A DNA stretch of 64,000 nucleotides from VXPQ01 sp965117025 (GCA_965117025.1 OZ220746.1:310001-374000), one strand, 5' to 3'. Counted from the first letter of the stretch, positions 15,864-24,913 are shown. The notes: a model not told the origin generated them from the sequence alone. Numbers and translations: made by a program.

Positions 15864-17027
15864 CTACTGCCTGATGCCCCGCTGCGTGGACAGATACGTC
15901 GCGAAGCTACCGAGCCAGTGGCTCCCGACGTAGTTGTTGGGATCCACCCCGGCGAAGCCGGCCTCGGCGTTCCGGGCCGCGAGCGCCGCCATCGCTGCCT
16001 TTCGGCCGTCATCTTCCGGAAGCGCGCTCATGATGCCATGCAGCATCCAGGCGCGGCTCAGGTGCAGGCCGTGCAGATGCCCGAAAGCATCCTCTTCGTC
16101 AAAGGGGACGTGTACCGGTTCCAGCATCCCGGGTAGCGAGCCCGGCATGAAGCCGTCGAGCCAGGCAGCGAACTCTCCGGGCGGCAGCACCCGCCGCATG
16201 AAGTCGGCCTCAGCAAGACAGGGCGAAAGGAAATCCTGCCCCGATGGCTCGTAGTCCACCGGACAGTCACGGTCATCGCCGTACCAGACACCCGCCCGAG
16301 CCGCCAGCAGATCCTGCATCGACTGGTCGCCCACGGACACCGCCCAGTCGTGGATCAATCCCGCCGAAAAGGCCGTCTGCTCGTGTTCGCCCACGCGCAC
16401 AGGATGTTCGAGTTTGTCCAGGAACTCAACGAGCCGCTCCACGGCATTCGCAATCAGGGGCGCGAGCGTCTCGCGCCAGCGGGCGGCCCGCCTTCGGTCA
16501 TCATCCGAGGATTTCGGATCGGCGCTCCACTCGTGAAGCTCCGCATCGAGCTGGAGAAGCCAGGCTAGGCCGTAGGGACGCTCGAACCCGCGCCGGCCCT
16601 TCTTCGAAACGAAGTCCAGTTCGCCGGCAACCCGCTCATCCGTTAGGTTCTGATCGAGTGCCATCCGCGCACCGGAAGCGAACTCGGCTTCAGGGAACCG
16701 GCGGGTCAGGCGCGCCAGCAGCCAGTGTCCGTGGACCGCGGAGTGCCAGTCATAGCAGCCGTAGAAGACCGGCGTCAGATCCCGGGGCAAGCCGAGGTCG
16801 TCGTCGCTCTCCAAGCGCACCCGCAGGCCGTACGGATACTACTTCGTCACGCAGTCGAGAGCGAGCGCCGCGAACGCGGACACGCCCGTCTCCTCAAGCT
16901 CCGGAGGTGTCAGGTCCACAGGAGCCGCTTCGTCGAAAGGCGCCGGATCGCTGCTTCCGCAGGCCCCCACCAATCCAGCCATGAGCGCCAGTACGCCGAA
17001 CCACCGTTTCGAATCGTGGTGAACCAT
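15864..17027 (-). pseudogene. DUF2891 lipoprotein gene interrupted by an amber codon
   Basis: The frame reads from ATG 17027 (ribosome site GGAGG 7 bases upstream) through a lipoprotein signal (WFGVLALMAGLVGAC), FAALALDCVTK, then TAG at 16839-16841 (codon 63), then YPYGL and the full DUF2891 domain with YGCYDWHSAVHGHWL, ending at 15864. The two halves are in the same frame with no indel, and the family's conserved block spans the stop. One CAG-to-TAG change would explain it. Downstream translation could start at an internal codon near 16820 but would lack the export signal. DUF2891 function is unknown. This could be a real recent mutation or a sequencing error. Confidence 0.83.
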
Positions 17028-17087
17028 CGCATTCCTCCTTCCTCCGTGGTCAGAACTGCCGGGCCTCATTCACCATACACCTCCCCC

Positions 17088-18257
17088 CTACACCACCTCA
17101 TACGAAGCATCCACCCAGGCCCGCTTCTTGCCGCTTTCTATCGCCGTATGAATGAAATGCACGCCTACTGCGCCGTCCTGCACCGTGGGGAAGTCCATTG
17201 AGAGGTCGTCGACCTCCGCTCCGGTGCGCTTCGCGGCGATAGCGTGCGCCGCATTCACGTAGATGTTCGCAAACGCCTCCAGAAACGCTTCGGGGTGCCC
17301 CGCCGGAATCCGGGTGCTGCGCTGGGCCGCTTCCGCGAGGTAGGGATTTCCCCGCTTGTACACGCGCTCGGGCCCGTCGTTGGACAGAAAGCGCAGGTAA
17401 TTCGGATTCTCCTGCACCCATGCGAGGGAGCCTTTCGCGCCGTAGATACGGATGTTCAAGCTGTTCTCCTCCCCTACGGAAATCTGGGAGCAATGCAATA
17501 TGCCCCGTGCGCCCCCCTTGTAGTGGATCAGCATGTTGGCGTCGTCCTCGAGCGCCCGTCCCGGCACGAACGTATGAATGTCGGCGCAGAGCGACTCCAT
17601 TTCGAGGCCGGTGATATAGCGCGCCAGGTTTTCCGCGTGCGAACCGATGTCCCCCACCGCCGACGACACGCCGGCCTTTGAGGGGTCCGTGCGCCACTCG
17701 GCCTGCTTGCTGCCGGCGTCTTCCAGTTTCGTGGCAAGCCAGCCTTGCGGATACTCCACCACCACCTTGTGGATTTCGCCCAGTTCGCCGTTCCGAACCA
17801 TGGCGCGGGCCTGCTTGACCATCGGATAGCCCGTGTAATTGTGCGTGAGAGCGAACACGACGTCATGCGCCGCTACGAGCCGGCATAATTCCTCCGCTTC
17901 CTCGACCGTGGTCGTCATGGGCTTGTCGCACACGACATGGATGCCGCGTTCGATGAACGCCTTCGCAACCGGGAAATGCATGAAGTTGGGCGTAACGATC
18001 GATACGAAGTCGATGCGTTCGTCGTCGGGAAGGGCCGCCTCCCGCTCGGCCATTTCCGCGAAGGAGCCGTACACGCGGGCCGGATCCAGATGCAGCGCCT
18101 CCCCCTGTTGCCGCGATTTGGCGGGATCCGATGAAAAAGCCCCCGCTACGAGGGTCGTGAGCCCGTCGAGGGCGGCCGCCTTGCGATGTACGTCGCCGAT
18201 GAAGGCGCCGGGGCCGCCGCCCACCATTCCGTAACGGAGTTTTCTGCTCAAAGACAT
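17088..18257 (-). CDS. Gfo/Idh/MocA family oxidoreductase, tandem copy 1
   Basis: This 389-aa NAD(P)-dependent dehydrogenase of sugars or inositol-like substrates has the Rossmann motif GMVGGGPGAF at residues 9-18 and FVSIVTPNFMHFPVAKAF near 85-105. The segment that is usually EKP reads CDKPMTTT here, i.e. Asp replaces Glu. The catalytic region HNYTGYPMVKQA and DIGSHAENL follow. It is highly similar over its whole length to the neighbouring gene at 18313-19485 and lies 55 bases downstream on the same strand, so the pair is a tandem duplication. The substrate cannot be told from sequence. It likely acts in the cytoplasm in carbohydrate catabolism. Confidence 0.92.
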   Translation of the reverse strand: MSLSRKLRYGMVGGGPGAFIGDVHRKAAALDGLTTLVAGAFSSDPAKSRQQGEALHLDPARVYGSFAEMAEREAALPDDERIDFVSIVTPNFMHFPVAKAFIERGIHVVCDKPMTTTVEEAEELCRLVAAHDVVFALTHNYTGYPMVKQARAMVRNGELGEIHKVVVEYPQGWLATKLEDAGSKQAEWRTDPSKAGVSSAVGDIGSHAENLARYITGLEMESLCADIHTFVPGRALEDDANMLIHYKGGARGILHCSQISVGEENSLNIRIYGAKGSLAWVQENPNYLRFLSNDGPERVYKRGNPYLAEAAQRSTRIPAGHPEAFLEAFANIYVNAAHAIAAKRTGAEVDDLSMDFPTVQDGAVGVHFIHTAIESGKKRAWVDASYEVV

Positions 18258-18312
18258 AGTGCTGTCGCTGTATGGTATCGTTGGTTTCCTGTGAAAACGA
18301 AAGAAATGCCCC

Positions 18313-19485
18313 CTATCCCGGCGGCGCGTACGAAGCGTCCACCCAGGCCCGCTTCTTGCCGCTTTCTATCACCGTATGAATGAAATGCACACCTGTCGCG
18401 CCGTCCTGCACCGTGGGGAAGTCCATGGTGAGGTCGTCCACCTCCGCTCCGGTGCGGTGCGCCTCGATGGCGTGCGCCACATTCACGTAGATATTCGCAA
18501 ACGCCTCCAGAAACGCTTCGGGGTGCCCCGCCGGAATCCGGGTGTTGCGCCGGGCCGCTTCCGCGAGGTAGGGATTTCCCCGCTTGTACACGCGCTCGGG
18601 CCCGTCGTTGGACAGAAAGCGCAGGTAGTTCGGATTTTGCTGGCCCCACGCGAGTGCGCCGGCCGCGCCGTAGACGCGGATGTTGAAGTCGTTCTCCTCG
18701 CCTACGGAAATCTGGGAGCAATGCAATATGCCGCGCGCGCCTCCCCGGTAGCGAATCAGCATGCTGGCGTCGTCCTCGAGCACCCGTCCCGGCACGAACG
18801 TATGAATGTCGGCGCAGAGCGACTCCATTTCGAGGCCGGTGATGTAGCGCGCCAGGTTTTCCGCGTGAGAGCCGATGTCTCCCACCGACAAGGACACGCC
18901 GCCCCTCGAGGGATCCGCGCGCCACTCGGCCTGCTTGTTGCCTGTGTCTTCCAGCTTCGTGGCAAGCCAGCCTTGCGGATATTCCACCACCACCTTGTGG
19001 ATTTCGCCCAGTTCGCCGTTCCGAACCATGGCGCGGGCCTGCTTGACCATCGGGTAGCCCGTGTAATTGTGCGTGAGGGCGAACACGACATCGTGGGCCG
19101 CCGCGAGCCGGCATAGTTCCTCTGCATCTTCGAGCGTGGTCGTCATGGGTTTCTCGCACACGACATGTACGCCGCGTTCGATGAACGCCTTCGCGATCGG
19201 AAAATGCGAAAAATTGGGCGTAACGATCGATACGAAGTCGATGCGCTCGTCTTCGGGAAGGGCCGCCTCCCGCTCGGCCATTTCCTCGAAGGAATCGTAG
19301 AGGCGAGCCGGATCCAGATGCAGCGCCTCCCCGTGCTGCCGCGATTTTGCGGGATCCGCCGAAAAAACTCCCGCTGCGAGCGTCGTAAGTCCGTCGAGGG
19401 CGGCGGCCTTGCGGTGTATTTTTCCGACGAAGGCGCCGGGACCGCCGCCTACCATTCCGTAACGGAGTTTTCTGCTCAAAGACAT
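18313..19485 (-). CDS. Gfo/Idh/MocA family oxidoreductase, tandem copy 2
   Basis: This 390-aa paralogue of the gene at 17088-18257 has the same N-terminus (MSLSRKLRYGMVGGGPGAF) and the canonical CEKPMTTT motif with Glu-Lys-Pro. Catalytic-domain motifs HNYTGYPMVKQA and DIGSHAENL are intact. The 5' flanks of both copies are also alike (the CTGTCGC and GAAAACG elements before each start), so the duplication unit included part of the promoter region. It is the upstream gene of the pair and probably supplies the transcript for both. Differences between the copies cluster at the ends of strands and loops, which would fit divergence in substrate preference, but this is not provable here. Confidence 0.92.
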   Translation of the reverse strand: MSLSRKLRYGMVGGGPGAFVGKIHRKAAALDGLTTLAAGVFSADPAKSRQHGEALHLDPARLYDSFEEMAEREAALPEDERIDFVSIVTPNFSHFPIAKAFIERGVHVVCEKPMTTTLEDAEELCRLAAAHDVVFALTHNYTGYPMVKQARAMVRNGELGEIHKVVVEYPQGWLATKLEDTGNKQAEWRADPSRGGVSLSVGDIGSHAENLARYITGLEMESLCADIHTFVPGRVLEDDASMLIRYRGGARGILHCSQISVGEENDFNIRVYGAAGALAWGQQNPNYLRFLSNDGPERVYKRGNPYLAEAARRNTRIPAGHPEAFLEAFANIYVNVAHAIEAHRTGAEVDDLTMDFPTVQDGATGVHFIHTVIESGKKRAWVDASYAPPG

Positions 19486-19590
19486 GATTCTGTCGCCTTT
19501 GGATCGACGATTTCCGACGAAAACGGGTGAGAAATCGCCCGGAAGGACGGTCTATGCCGCCAGAACAACAGTATAGTATACTCTGATATG

Positions 19591-19664
19591 TCGGGACGGC
19601 GGGATTTGAACCCACGACCCCTTGCACCCCATGCAAGTGCGCTACCGGACTGCGCCACGTCCCG
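19591..19664 (-). tRNA. tRNA-Pro (anticodon GGG)
   Basis: The minus strand folds into a standard 74-nt tRNA. The acceptor stem CGGGACG pairs with CGTCCCG, with A as the discriminator base. The anticodon arm has stem CTTGC/GCAAG and loop ATGGGGT, which places GGG at 34-36. The T arm contains GGTTCAAATCC. The CCA end is not encoded. It stands alone between the oxidoreductase pair and the GntP permease, with no integration signature next to it. Confidence 0.96.
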
Positions 19665-19751
19665 AAAACAGAACCGAAGATAGGCTTTTTTTCGATGCCA
19701 TGATACGCGCAAACTCAAAATGTTTTCCAGCTTGCACGAGCTACGTCAGGG

Positions 19752-19779
19752 CCTGTTGACACTATGCAGCGATGCTCTG
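19752..19779. repeat. Dispersed 28-bp motif, copy 1
   Basis: The motif starts CCTGTTGACACTATGCAGCG and matches 24 of 28 bases at 24189-24216. It lies 21 bases beyond the stop codon of the minus-strand gntP gene. The second copy sits in the same position relative to another minus-strand gene (cvpA). The role is unknown; a processing or termination signal at 3' ends is one possibility. Confidence 0.6.
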
Positions 19780-19800
19780 TTCCGTCAGGCACGGCGTCAA

Positions 19801-21183
19801 TCAAGGCCCCAGGACGAAACCCAGCAGCAGAACGGCCACGATGCCCGTCACGCCCGCCACGGCGGAACCGACCGTATGCAGTTTGTAGGCCTGCGGGACG
19901 GTCATCCCGGAAAACTGGCTCACCACCCAGAAGTAGCTGTCGTTCGCATGCGAGACCGTCATGGAGCCGGCGCCGATGGCAAGCGTAGTCAGCACCGGCC
20001 CGAACGAAGACGCCAGCCCCAGCGCCGGCAACAGCGGAAACATAATGGAAGCGGAGGTGATGATGGCTACGGTCGAGGAGCCGAGCGCCGTCTTGAGCGA
20101 GGCAGCCAGCAGAAACGGAACGAGCAGGCTGAACGCCCCCAATCCTATCGAACCGAGAAGACCCCCGAGGTATTCCCCTATGGGCGTCGCCTGAAGCACC
20201 TTGCCGAAAGCGCCCCCCGCCCCGGTGATGAGAATAATCAGGCCACCCGTTCGGAGCGATTCCGATATCCATTCCATACGTACGCGCCCGCCCGAACGCC
20301 ATACCGCCGCACAGGCCGCAGCCACGCCGAGAAGCAGCGCCGAATTGGGATTCCCGATGAACCGGAGCAGGACAAAGAGATTCCCTTCCCCGAACGGACG
20401 TCCGGGCAGCGACGCGATGGACTGCGCCGCAATGAGCGCCACGGGCAGCAGAATGGGCAGAAAGGCCAGCCACGCGGAACGAAGTTGGGTATCTGCGGCA
20501 GTAGTGTCGGCGGGAGAGGCGTTTCCGGGCGCTTCGCCTGCCTGGTCCGGATCATGCTCCCCTTCGATAACGATCCGGCGCCCGGCAACCTGCGCGAAAA
20601 ACCATGTCGCAGCAATAACAGGTACGGAAACGGCGAAGCCGAGCAGCATCACCAGACCTATGTCCGCCCCCAGCTCCCCTGCGGCGGCAAGCGGGCCCGG
20701 CGTCGGGGGAATGAACACATGGCCGGCGTACAGCCCCATGCTCAGCGCCACCGCAAAGGAGGCGAGCGACGCGCCGGATTGTCTGGCCAGCGAACGGTTC
20801 AGCGGCGACAGCACGACAAACCCGGAGTCGCAAAAGACGGGAATCGACACGAAAAGGCCGGTGATCCCCATAGCGAGCAGCGAACGCGCCTTGCCGATCC
20901 AGCGCAACACGGAGCGGGCCATGAGGGCCGCCCCGCCGGTCTTTTCAAGCAGGGCGCCGATGATCGTACCCGCGGCGATGACGATCCCTATATAGCCGAT
21001 CGTGCCCCCGAACCCCTCCGTGATGGCTGCAACGACGGCAGTTCCCGGCAATCCTGCCGCAAGCCCGACCAGATAGGCCGCGATCAACAGCACAAGAAAC
21101 GGATGCGCGCGAAAACGGGCCGTCGCTACAATGACGAAAACAACGGCCCCGACAAGAATTGCTATGAGGATCGGTCCGGTCAG
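19801..21183 (-). CDS. GntP family gluconate-type permease
   Basis: This membrane transporter of about 460 aa imports gluconate or a related sugar acid with protons. Family segments are GFGGTIGYIGIVIAAGTIIG, SIPVFCDSGFVVLSPL, the P-rich GHVFIPPTPGPLAAAG near residues 150-165, and the C-terminal HANDSYFWVVSQF. About 12-14 hydrophobic segments are visible. The expected N-terminal helix (TGPILIAILVGAVVFVIVA) is encoded upstream of the first standard start (GTG 21093). The frame begins after a stop at 21190, and the only fitting start is CTG 21183, which overlaps the merR TGA. I therefore annotate a CTG start; 21093 is the conservative alternative. It is in one operon with merR. Confidence 0.88.
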   Translation of the reverse strand: MTGPILIAILVGAVVFVIVATARFRAHPFLVLLIAAYLVGLAAGLPGTAVVAAITEGFGGTIGYIGIVIAAGTIIGALLEKTGGAALMARSVLRWIGKARSLLAMGITGLFVSIPVFCDSGFVVLSPLNRSLARQSGASLASFAVALSMGLYAGHVFIPPTPGPLAAAGELGADIGLVMLLGFAVSVPVIAATWFFAQVAGRRIVIEGEHDPDQAGEAPGNASPADTTAADTQLRSAWLAFLPILLPVALIAAQSIASLPGRPFGEGNLFVLLRFIGNPNSALLLGVAAACAAVWRSGGRVRMEWISESLRTGGLIILITGAGGAFGKVLQATPIGEYLGGLLGSIGLGAFSLLVPFLLAASLKTALGSSTVAIITSASIMFPLLPALGLASSFGPVLTTLAIGAGSMTVSHANDSYFWVVSQFSGMTVPQAYKLHTVGSAVAGVTGIVAVLLLGFVLGP

Positions 21184-21512
21184 CTTGCTTCAAGCTGCTC
21201 GAGCACATCTTTGAGAAAGCGCCGCAATTCGACGAGATTGCGCATGTGCTCGTCCCCCGTCCCGGATTCCTCCGCAGAAAGCATCTTCTGCGCTCCCTTG
21301 ATCGTCCATCCTCGTTGCTTCAGCAGGTGCTGAATGCGTTCCACAATGCGGATATCCTCGCTCGTGTAGGTGCGGTGCCCGGCGCGGTTCTTTCGGGGTT
21401 TCAGCTCCTTGAATTCGGTTTCCCAGTAACGCAGGACGTGCGTTTCGAGGCCCGTCATTTCACTGACTTCGCCGATCGAATAGTACAGCTTCTGAATACC
21501 CTTTTCCTGCAT
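21180..21512 (-). CDS. MerR family transcriptional regulator
   Basis: This 110-aa DNA-binding protein has a MerR-type winged helix: LYYSIGEVSEMTGLETHVLR forms the HTH, then YWETEFKELKPRKNRAGHRTY forms the wing, followed by a helix (DIRIVERIQHLLKQRGWTIKGAQKML) and a short coiled dimerisation tail. No Cys-based metal site or effector domain follows, which resembles the small MerR proteins common in Bacteroidota. The start at ATG 21512 is chosen because the 29-residue upstream extension is Arg/Cys-rich and unlike the family. It is directly upstream of, and overlaps, the gntP-like permease, so it may regulate that operon. Confidence 0.92.
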   Translation of the reverse strand: MQEKGIQKLYYSIGEVSEMTGLETHVLRYWETEFKELKPRKNRAGHRTYTSEDIRIVERIQHLLKQRGWTIKGAQKMLSAEESGTGDEHMRNLVELRRFLKDVLEQLEAS

Positions 21513-21708
21513 GAAGCTTTCGCGAACAAGAACACAACATCGCCGATAAGGTACGAAAACCCGGCAGCGAATGCGAAGGCAAATGTCGCAGGCAGCCACA
21601 GCATGGGATACTCTGATTAAGTCCGCGAAGTTGAGAGGCTGCGAGAAGCGATTTTGATCAGCGTATCCTGAAAATAGCAGACTCCATCTTGCGGCAACGT
21701 ATTCCGTC

Positions 21709-22641
21709 TTGCGGGTAAGCGAATCCTTCGGGAAAAAATGGCGCGCGGAAGCGGCCCTTCTCTTCGTCGTGACCGTCTGGGGAGTGAATTATCCGCTGCT
21801 GAAATCGGTCCTGGAGGTCATGCATCCGCACCTGATCAACAGCTTCCGGTTTCCGATTTCCATTCTCGTGCTCGGCGGAATCTACATCTATCGCCGCCGA
21901 AGGAAAGGATTATCCGTCTGGGAGCCCCTCCGCAAATACCCTCTGCAGATCGCCGGACTGGGCATGATCGGTTTTATTGCCTACCAGTTTCTCTTCATCC
22001 ACGGCATACACCGTACCACGGCGGGGAATGCGGCCCTGATCATGACCAGCGTACCCCTGTGGACGGCGTGCATCAGCGCAGCGATCAGGACGGAACGAAT
22101 CCGGGGAGGAGCCTGGTTCGCCCTCCTCTTTGTGCTGGGGGGCGCCATGACGATTGTAGTGGGCGGCGCCGGAACGATTTCGTTCGACAGAGGGATATTC
22201 CTCGGCAATGTGCTGATGCTGTGCGCGGCCTGCTCCTGGGGATGCTATACGGCGCTCAACAAACCCTTGCTGAGCCATGTAGGCGCAACCGGATTGACGT
22301 TCCTCGGGCTGATGTTCGCTCTCCCCATTCTGATTGGGATGGGCTTGCCGGAAATTCCCCGCACGGACTGGAGTATGGTGACCCCGAGACACTGGGCAAT
22401 CATCGTGTATTCGGGGGGACTTTCCACGGGCCTGGTCCTGGCGCTATGGAACAATGCAGTGAACCATGTAGGCGCTTCGCACACGGCCGCATACGGCAAT
22501 CTGGTCCCGCTTACGGCGCTGTCCGCCAGCTACCTCCTGCTGGGCGAAACGGTGAGCCCCATCCAGATTATCGGCGGCGGCGCGGTCATCGGGGGGCTGC
22601 TGATCCTGCGCCGCATACGCCGGAAGGCGCCGCCGGTGTGA
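21709..22641 (+). CDS. EamA/DMT superfamily transporter
   Basis: This 310-aa inner-membrane protein has ten predicted helices arranged as two EamA repeats. The first starts ALLFVVTVWGVNYPLLKSV (residues 15-35), and the second starts NVLMLCAACSWGCYTALNKPLL near residue 165. Each ends in a hydrophobic hairpin (LTALSASYLLLGETVSPIQ in the second). Members export amino acids, metabolites or nucleotide sugars; the substrate cannot be predicted. The best start is TTG 21709, since no in-frame ATG occurs before the first helix. It runs alone on the plus strand, and its stop lies 4 bases from the end of the convergent aldehyde dehydrogenase gene. Confidence 0.9.
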   Translation: MRVSESFGKKWRAEAALLFVVTVWGVNYPLLKSVLEVMHPHLINSFRFPISILVLGGIYIYRRRRKGLSVWEPLRKYPLQIAGLGMIGFIAYQFLFIHGIHRTTAGNAALIMTSVPLWTACISAAIRTERIRGGAWFALLFVLGGAMTIVVGGAGTISFDRGIFLGNVLMLCAACSWGCYTALNKPLLSHVGATGLTFLGLMFALPILIGMGLPEIPRTDWSMVTPRHWAIIVYSGGLSTGLVLALWNNAVNHVGASHTAAYGNLVPLTALSASYLLLGETVSPIQIIGGGAVIGGLLILRRIRRKAPPV

Positions 22642-22645
22642 TCAT

Positions 22646-24067
22646 TCAGGAGAAGACCACCTGGATATCCGTGTATTCCAACAGGCCTTCTTCGCCGAAT
22701 TCAACTCCTACGCCAGAACTCTTCACCCCGCCGAATGGGGCATTGGGCTGGATCATGCCGTGTTTGTTGATCCAGACCGAACCGCACTCCATGCGATTCG
22801 CGATTTCTCTGGCCTGTGCGATGTCCCGGCTCCAGACGGAACCCCCAAGGCCGCTCGGATTGTCGTTCGCTTTCTCGATGGCCTCCTCGACCTGGCTGTA
22901 CCGGATGACGGGCAGGACAGGGCCGAACTGCTCTTCGTCCACCAGCCGGTCACCGTTATCGAGACCTGCAATGATCGTCGGTGGATAGAAATATCCCCTG
23001 CCGCCCATCTTGTCCCGGTATTTTTCCGGATCTTCGCCGAGGAGCACTCTCCCGCCGGCCTTGCCGCTTGCAGCCAGGTCCGCCACGATGTCGTACTGTC
23101 TGGCATTCTGAACCGGACCCAGAATCACATCCTCGCCCGTGCCCTCACCCATCTTCATGTTTTCGGCAATGGCGACGAGTTCGCTGCAAACTTCGTCATG
23201 CACATCCTCATGGACGTAGAGCCGCTTCAGCGCAGCGCAGGTCTGACCGCTATTGATGAAGGCGCCCCAGAACAAGCCTTCGGCGATCTCCTTCGGATCG
23301 ACATCGGGCAGCACGATGCCTGCATCGTTTCCACCGAGTTCAAGCGTAAGCCGCTTCATGGTTTCCGCCGCATTCACCATGACTTTCTTGCCGGTGGCGC
23401 AGGAACCGGTGAAAATAATCTTGCTGATCCCTTCATGGCCCGTGATCGCCGGACCGAGCGTATCCTTGCCGGTAATGCAATTGACCACGCCTTGCGGCAA
23501 CACCTCGTTCATGAGTTCCACGAGACGGAGCGTGGATAGCGGCGTGAAAGGCGAAGGCTTGCACACCACAGTATTGCCCGCAAGGATCGCGGGGATAGTG
23601 TGCCAGACCGAAATCATAACCGGAAAATTCCAGGGGGTGATGGACCCCACGACGCCGAGCGGCTTGCGGTGAAGCTCCACCCTCCCCTGTTCGTTGTCCT
23701 GAAGGACCTTCACCGGCAGGGAAAGGCTCGCCGTATACTGGGCCCAGGCTACAGCCCCGCCGATCTCCCAGCGGGAGCCAAGGCCGTTCAGGGGCTTGCC
23801 CTGCTCGGCGGTCAGGAGATGAGCCAGTTCTTCCGCGTTTTCCTCGATCTTCGAGGCCACCTCCATACAGGCCGCCTGCCGATCGGCTTCGGACACTTCG
23901 CGCCATTTTCCGAACGCTCTTTTTGCGGCGGCTACGGCATCGTCAAGGTGTTTCTTCTGCCCGAGCGGCGCCAGACCGGCCGGTTCTTCCCTGGCAGGAT
24001 TAAGCACCTCAAAATGTTCTTCGGTCGGCACCCTGCCGCCGTCGATGATCAGACTAAACGGTTCCAT
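22646..24067 (-). CDS. NAD(P)-dependent aldehyde dehydrogenase
   Basis: This 473-aa enzyme oxidises an aldehyde to an acid. It shows the cofactor segment GVVGSITPWNFPVMISVW, the catalytic Glu in LELGGNDAG (about residue 245), and the nucleophile Cys in NSGQTCAALKRLYV (about residue 280). The C-terminal NKHGMIQPNAPFGGVKSSGVGVEFGEEGL is typical of the broad aldehyde/succinate-semialdehyde group. ATG 24067 is preferred over the upstream ATG 24118, because family homology begins at PFSLIIDGG. The real substrate is unknown, although the sugar-acid transporter and oxidoreductases nearby suggest carbohydrate oxidation. It converges on the EamA gene. Confidence 0.94.
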   Translation of the reverse strand: MEPFSLIIDGGRVPTEEHFEVLNPAREEPAGLAPLGQKKHLDDAVAAAKRAFGKWREVSEADRQAACMEVASKIEENAEELAHLLTAEQGKPLNGLGSRWEIGGAVAWAQYTASLSLPVKVLQDNEQGRVELHRKPLGVVGSITPWNFPVMISVWHTIPAILAGNTVVCKPSPFTPLSTLRLVELMNEVLPQGVVNCITGKDTLGPAITGHEGISKIIFTGSCATGKKVMVNAAETMKRLTLELGGNDAGIVLPDVDPKEIAEGLFWGAFINSGQTCAALKRLYVHEDVHDEVCSELVAIAENMKMGEGTGEDVILGPVQNARQYDIVADLAASGKAGGRVLLGEDPEKYRDKMGGRGYFYPPTIIAGLDNGDRLVDEEQFGPVLPVIRYSQVEEAIEKANDNPSGLGGSVWSRDIAQAREIANRMECGSVWINKHGMIQPNAPFGGVKSSGVGVEFGEEGLLEYTDIQVVFS

Positions 24068-24188
24068 GGTCGATCTCTTAACGTTCTTTTGGCTTTCGCG
24101 GGGGTACGTACCAGCCATGTACAGGCAACAATAATGTAAAAAATTTATTGATTTATGCGCCTGTTTTTACGTATCGAAAACAATAGGC

Positions 24189-24216
24189 CCTGTTAATACT
24201 ATGCAGCGGCGCTCTG
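24189..24216. repeat. Dispersed 28-bp motif, copy 2
   Basis: The motif starts CCTGTTAATACTATGCAGCG. It matches the copy at 19752-19779 at 24 of 28 positions and lies 16 bases beyond the stop codon of the minus-strand cvpA-like gene. It is also upstream of the aldehyde dehydrogenase start, so it could belong to either gene. Confidence 0.6.
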
Positions 24217-24232
24217 CGGGGCCTGGGCGCCA

Positions 24233-24913
24233 CTACTCTTCCACCGCTTCGTCTTCGAATCCGGGCAGTCCATCTTCGGATCCAGGCAGCGTGTCGTCGG
24301 GTTCGGATAACGCCTCGTCAGGCCCAGGCGTCACACCCTCGGGTTCAGGTATCACATCCTCCGGCCCGGGCAGCACATCGTCGAACCGCTCCCGGACCTC
24401 CTCCCCGAACCGGTCCGACAAATTACGGACGGCAGGGAATCTTTCGGCGACAAAGTCCCATGTTGCGGGAAAAACCGCGGCTACCGGCCTGTACAATGCC
24501 GAGTCCTCACGGTTTTCGGGATTCGGGATGTTGAAGAAATTCAGCACCAGAAACAGTACGCTCAGCAGAAGCGCCGCCTTGCACAGGCCGAATACCGCCC
24601 CCGCCGCCCGGTTCAGCATGCTCAGCCGGAGTATCTTGAGACTGGTTTCGATGATCTTTGCAAGCACGTAAAGCGCCAGTTGCACGGCGGCAAACACGAC
24701 AATGAAGCCCAGAATCGGCACGATGCCCGCCCCGGCGCCCAGAATCCCGCCTATGGCATTCCCTGCGGGGTGCATCAGTTCGAGGGCAAGCACGATGGCC
24801 AGCACCGTACCCGCAAGCCCCACGATCTGACGCACCGCCCCGGTCGACAAGCCGCGCGCCAGTCCTATCAGCAAGCCGGCGGCGATCGATATGTCCACTA
24901 TAGTGGAAGACAT
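24233..24913 (-). CDS. CvpA family membrane protein with acidic tail
   Basis: This 226-aa protein has four hydrophobic segments within residues 1-130 arranged as in CvpA/colicin V production proteins, starting VDISIAAGLLIGLARGLSTG and including LKILRLSMLNRAAGAVFGL. CvpA proteins support envelope processes, but their exact activity is unclear. The C-terminal 50 residues are an unusual low-complexity acidic stretch of near-repeats such as PGPEDVIPEPEGV and PGSEDGLPGFEDE, built on a P-x-P/S-E-D pattern; this tail is not part of the normal family. The start at ATG 24913 is directly in front of the first helix. It is transcribed alone. Confidence 0.85.
   Translation of the reverse strand: MSSTIVDISIAAGLLIGLARGLSTGAVRQIVGLAGTVLAIVLALELMHPAGNAIGGILGAGAGIVPILGFIVVFAAVQLALYVLAKIIETSLKILRLSMLNRAAGAVFGLCKAALLLSVLFLVLNFFNIPNPENREDSALYRPVAAVFPATWDFVAERFPAVRNLSDRFGEEVRERFDDVLPGPEDVIPEPEGVTPGPDEALSEPDDTLPGSEDGLPGFEDEAVEE

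Noticed and set aside
16839..16841. Amber codon as pyrrolysine or recoding
   Set aside because: No pyl genes, no downstream signal and no family precedent; a point mutation is simpler.
18248..19636. 462-aa frame opposite phase to the oxidoreductase
   Set aside because: It is Arg-rich and runs through the tRNA gene, i.e. a shadow.
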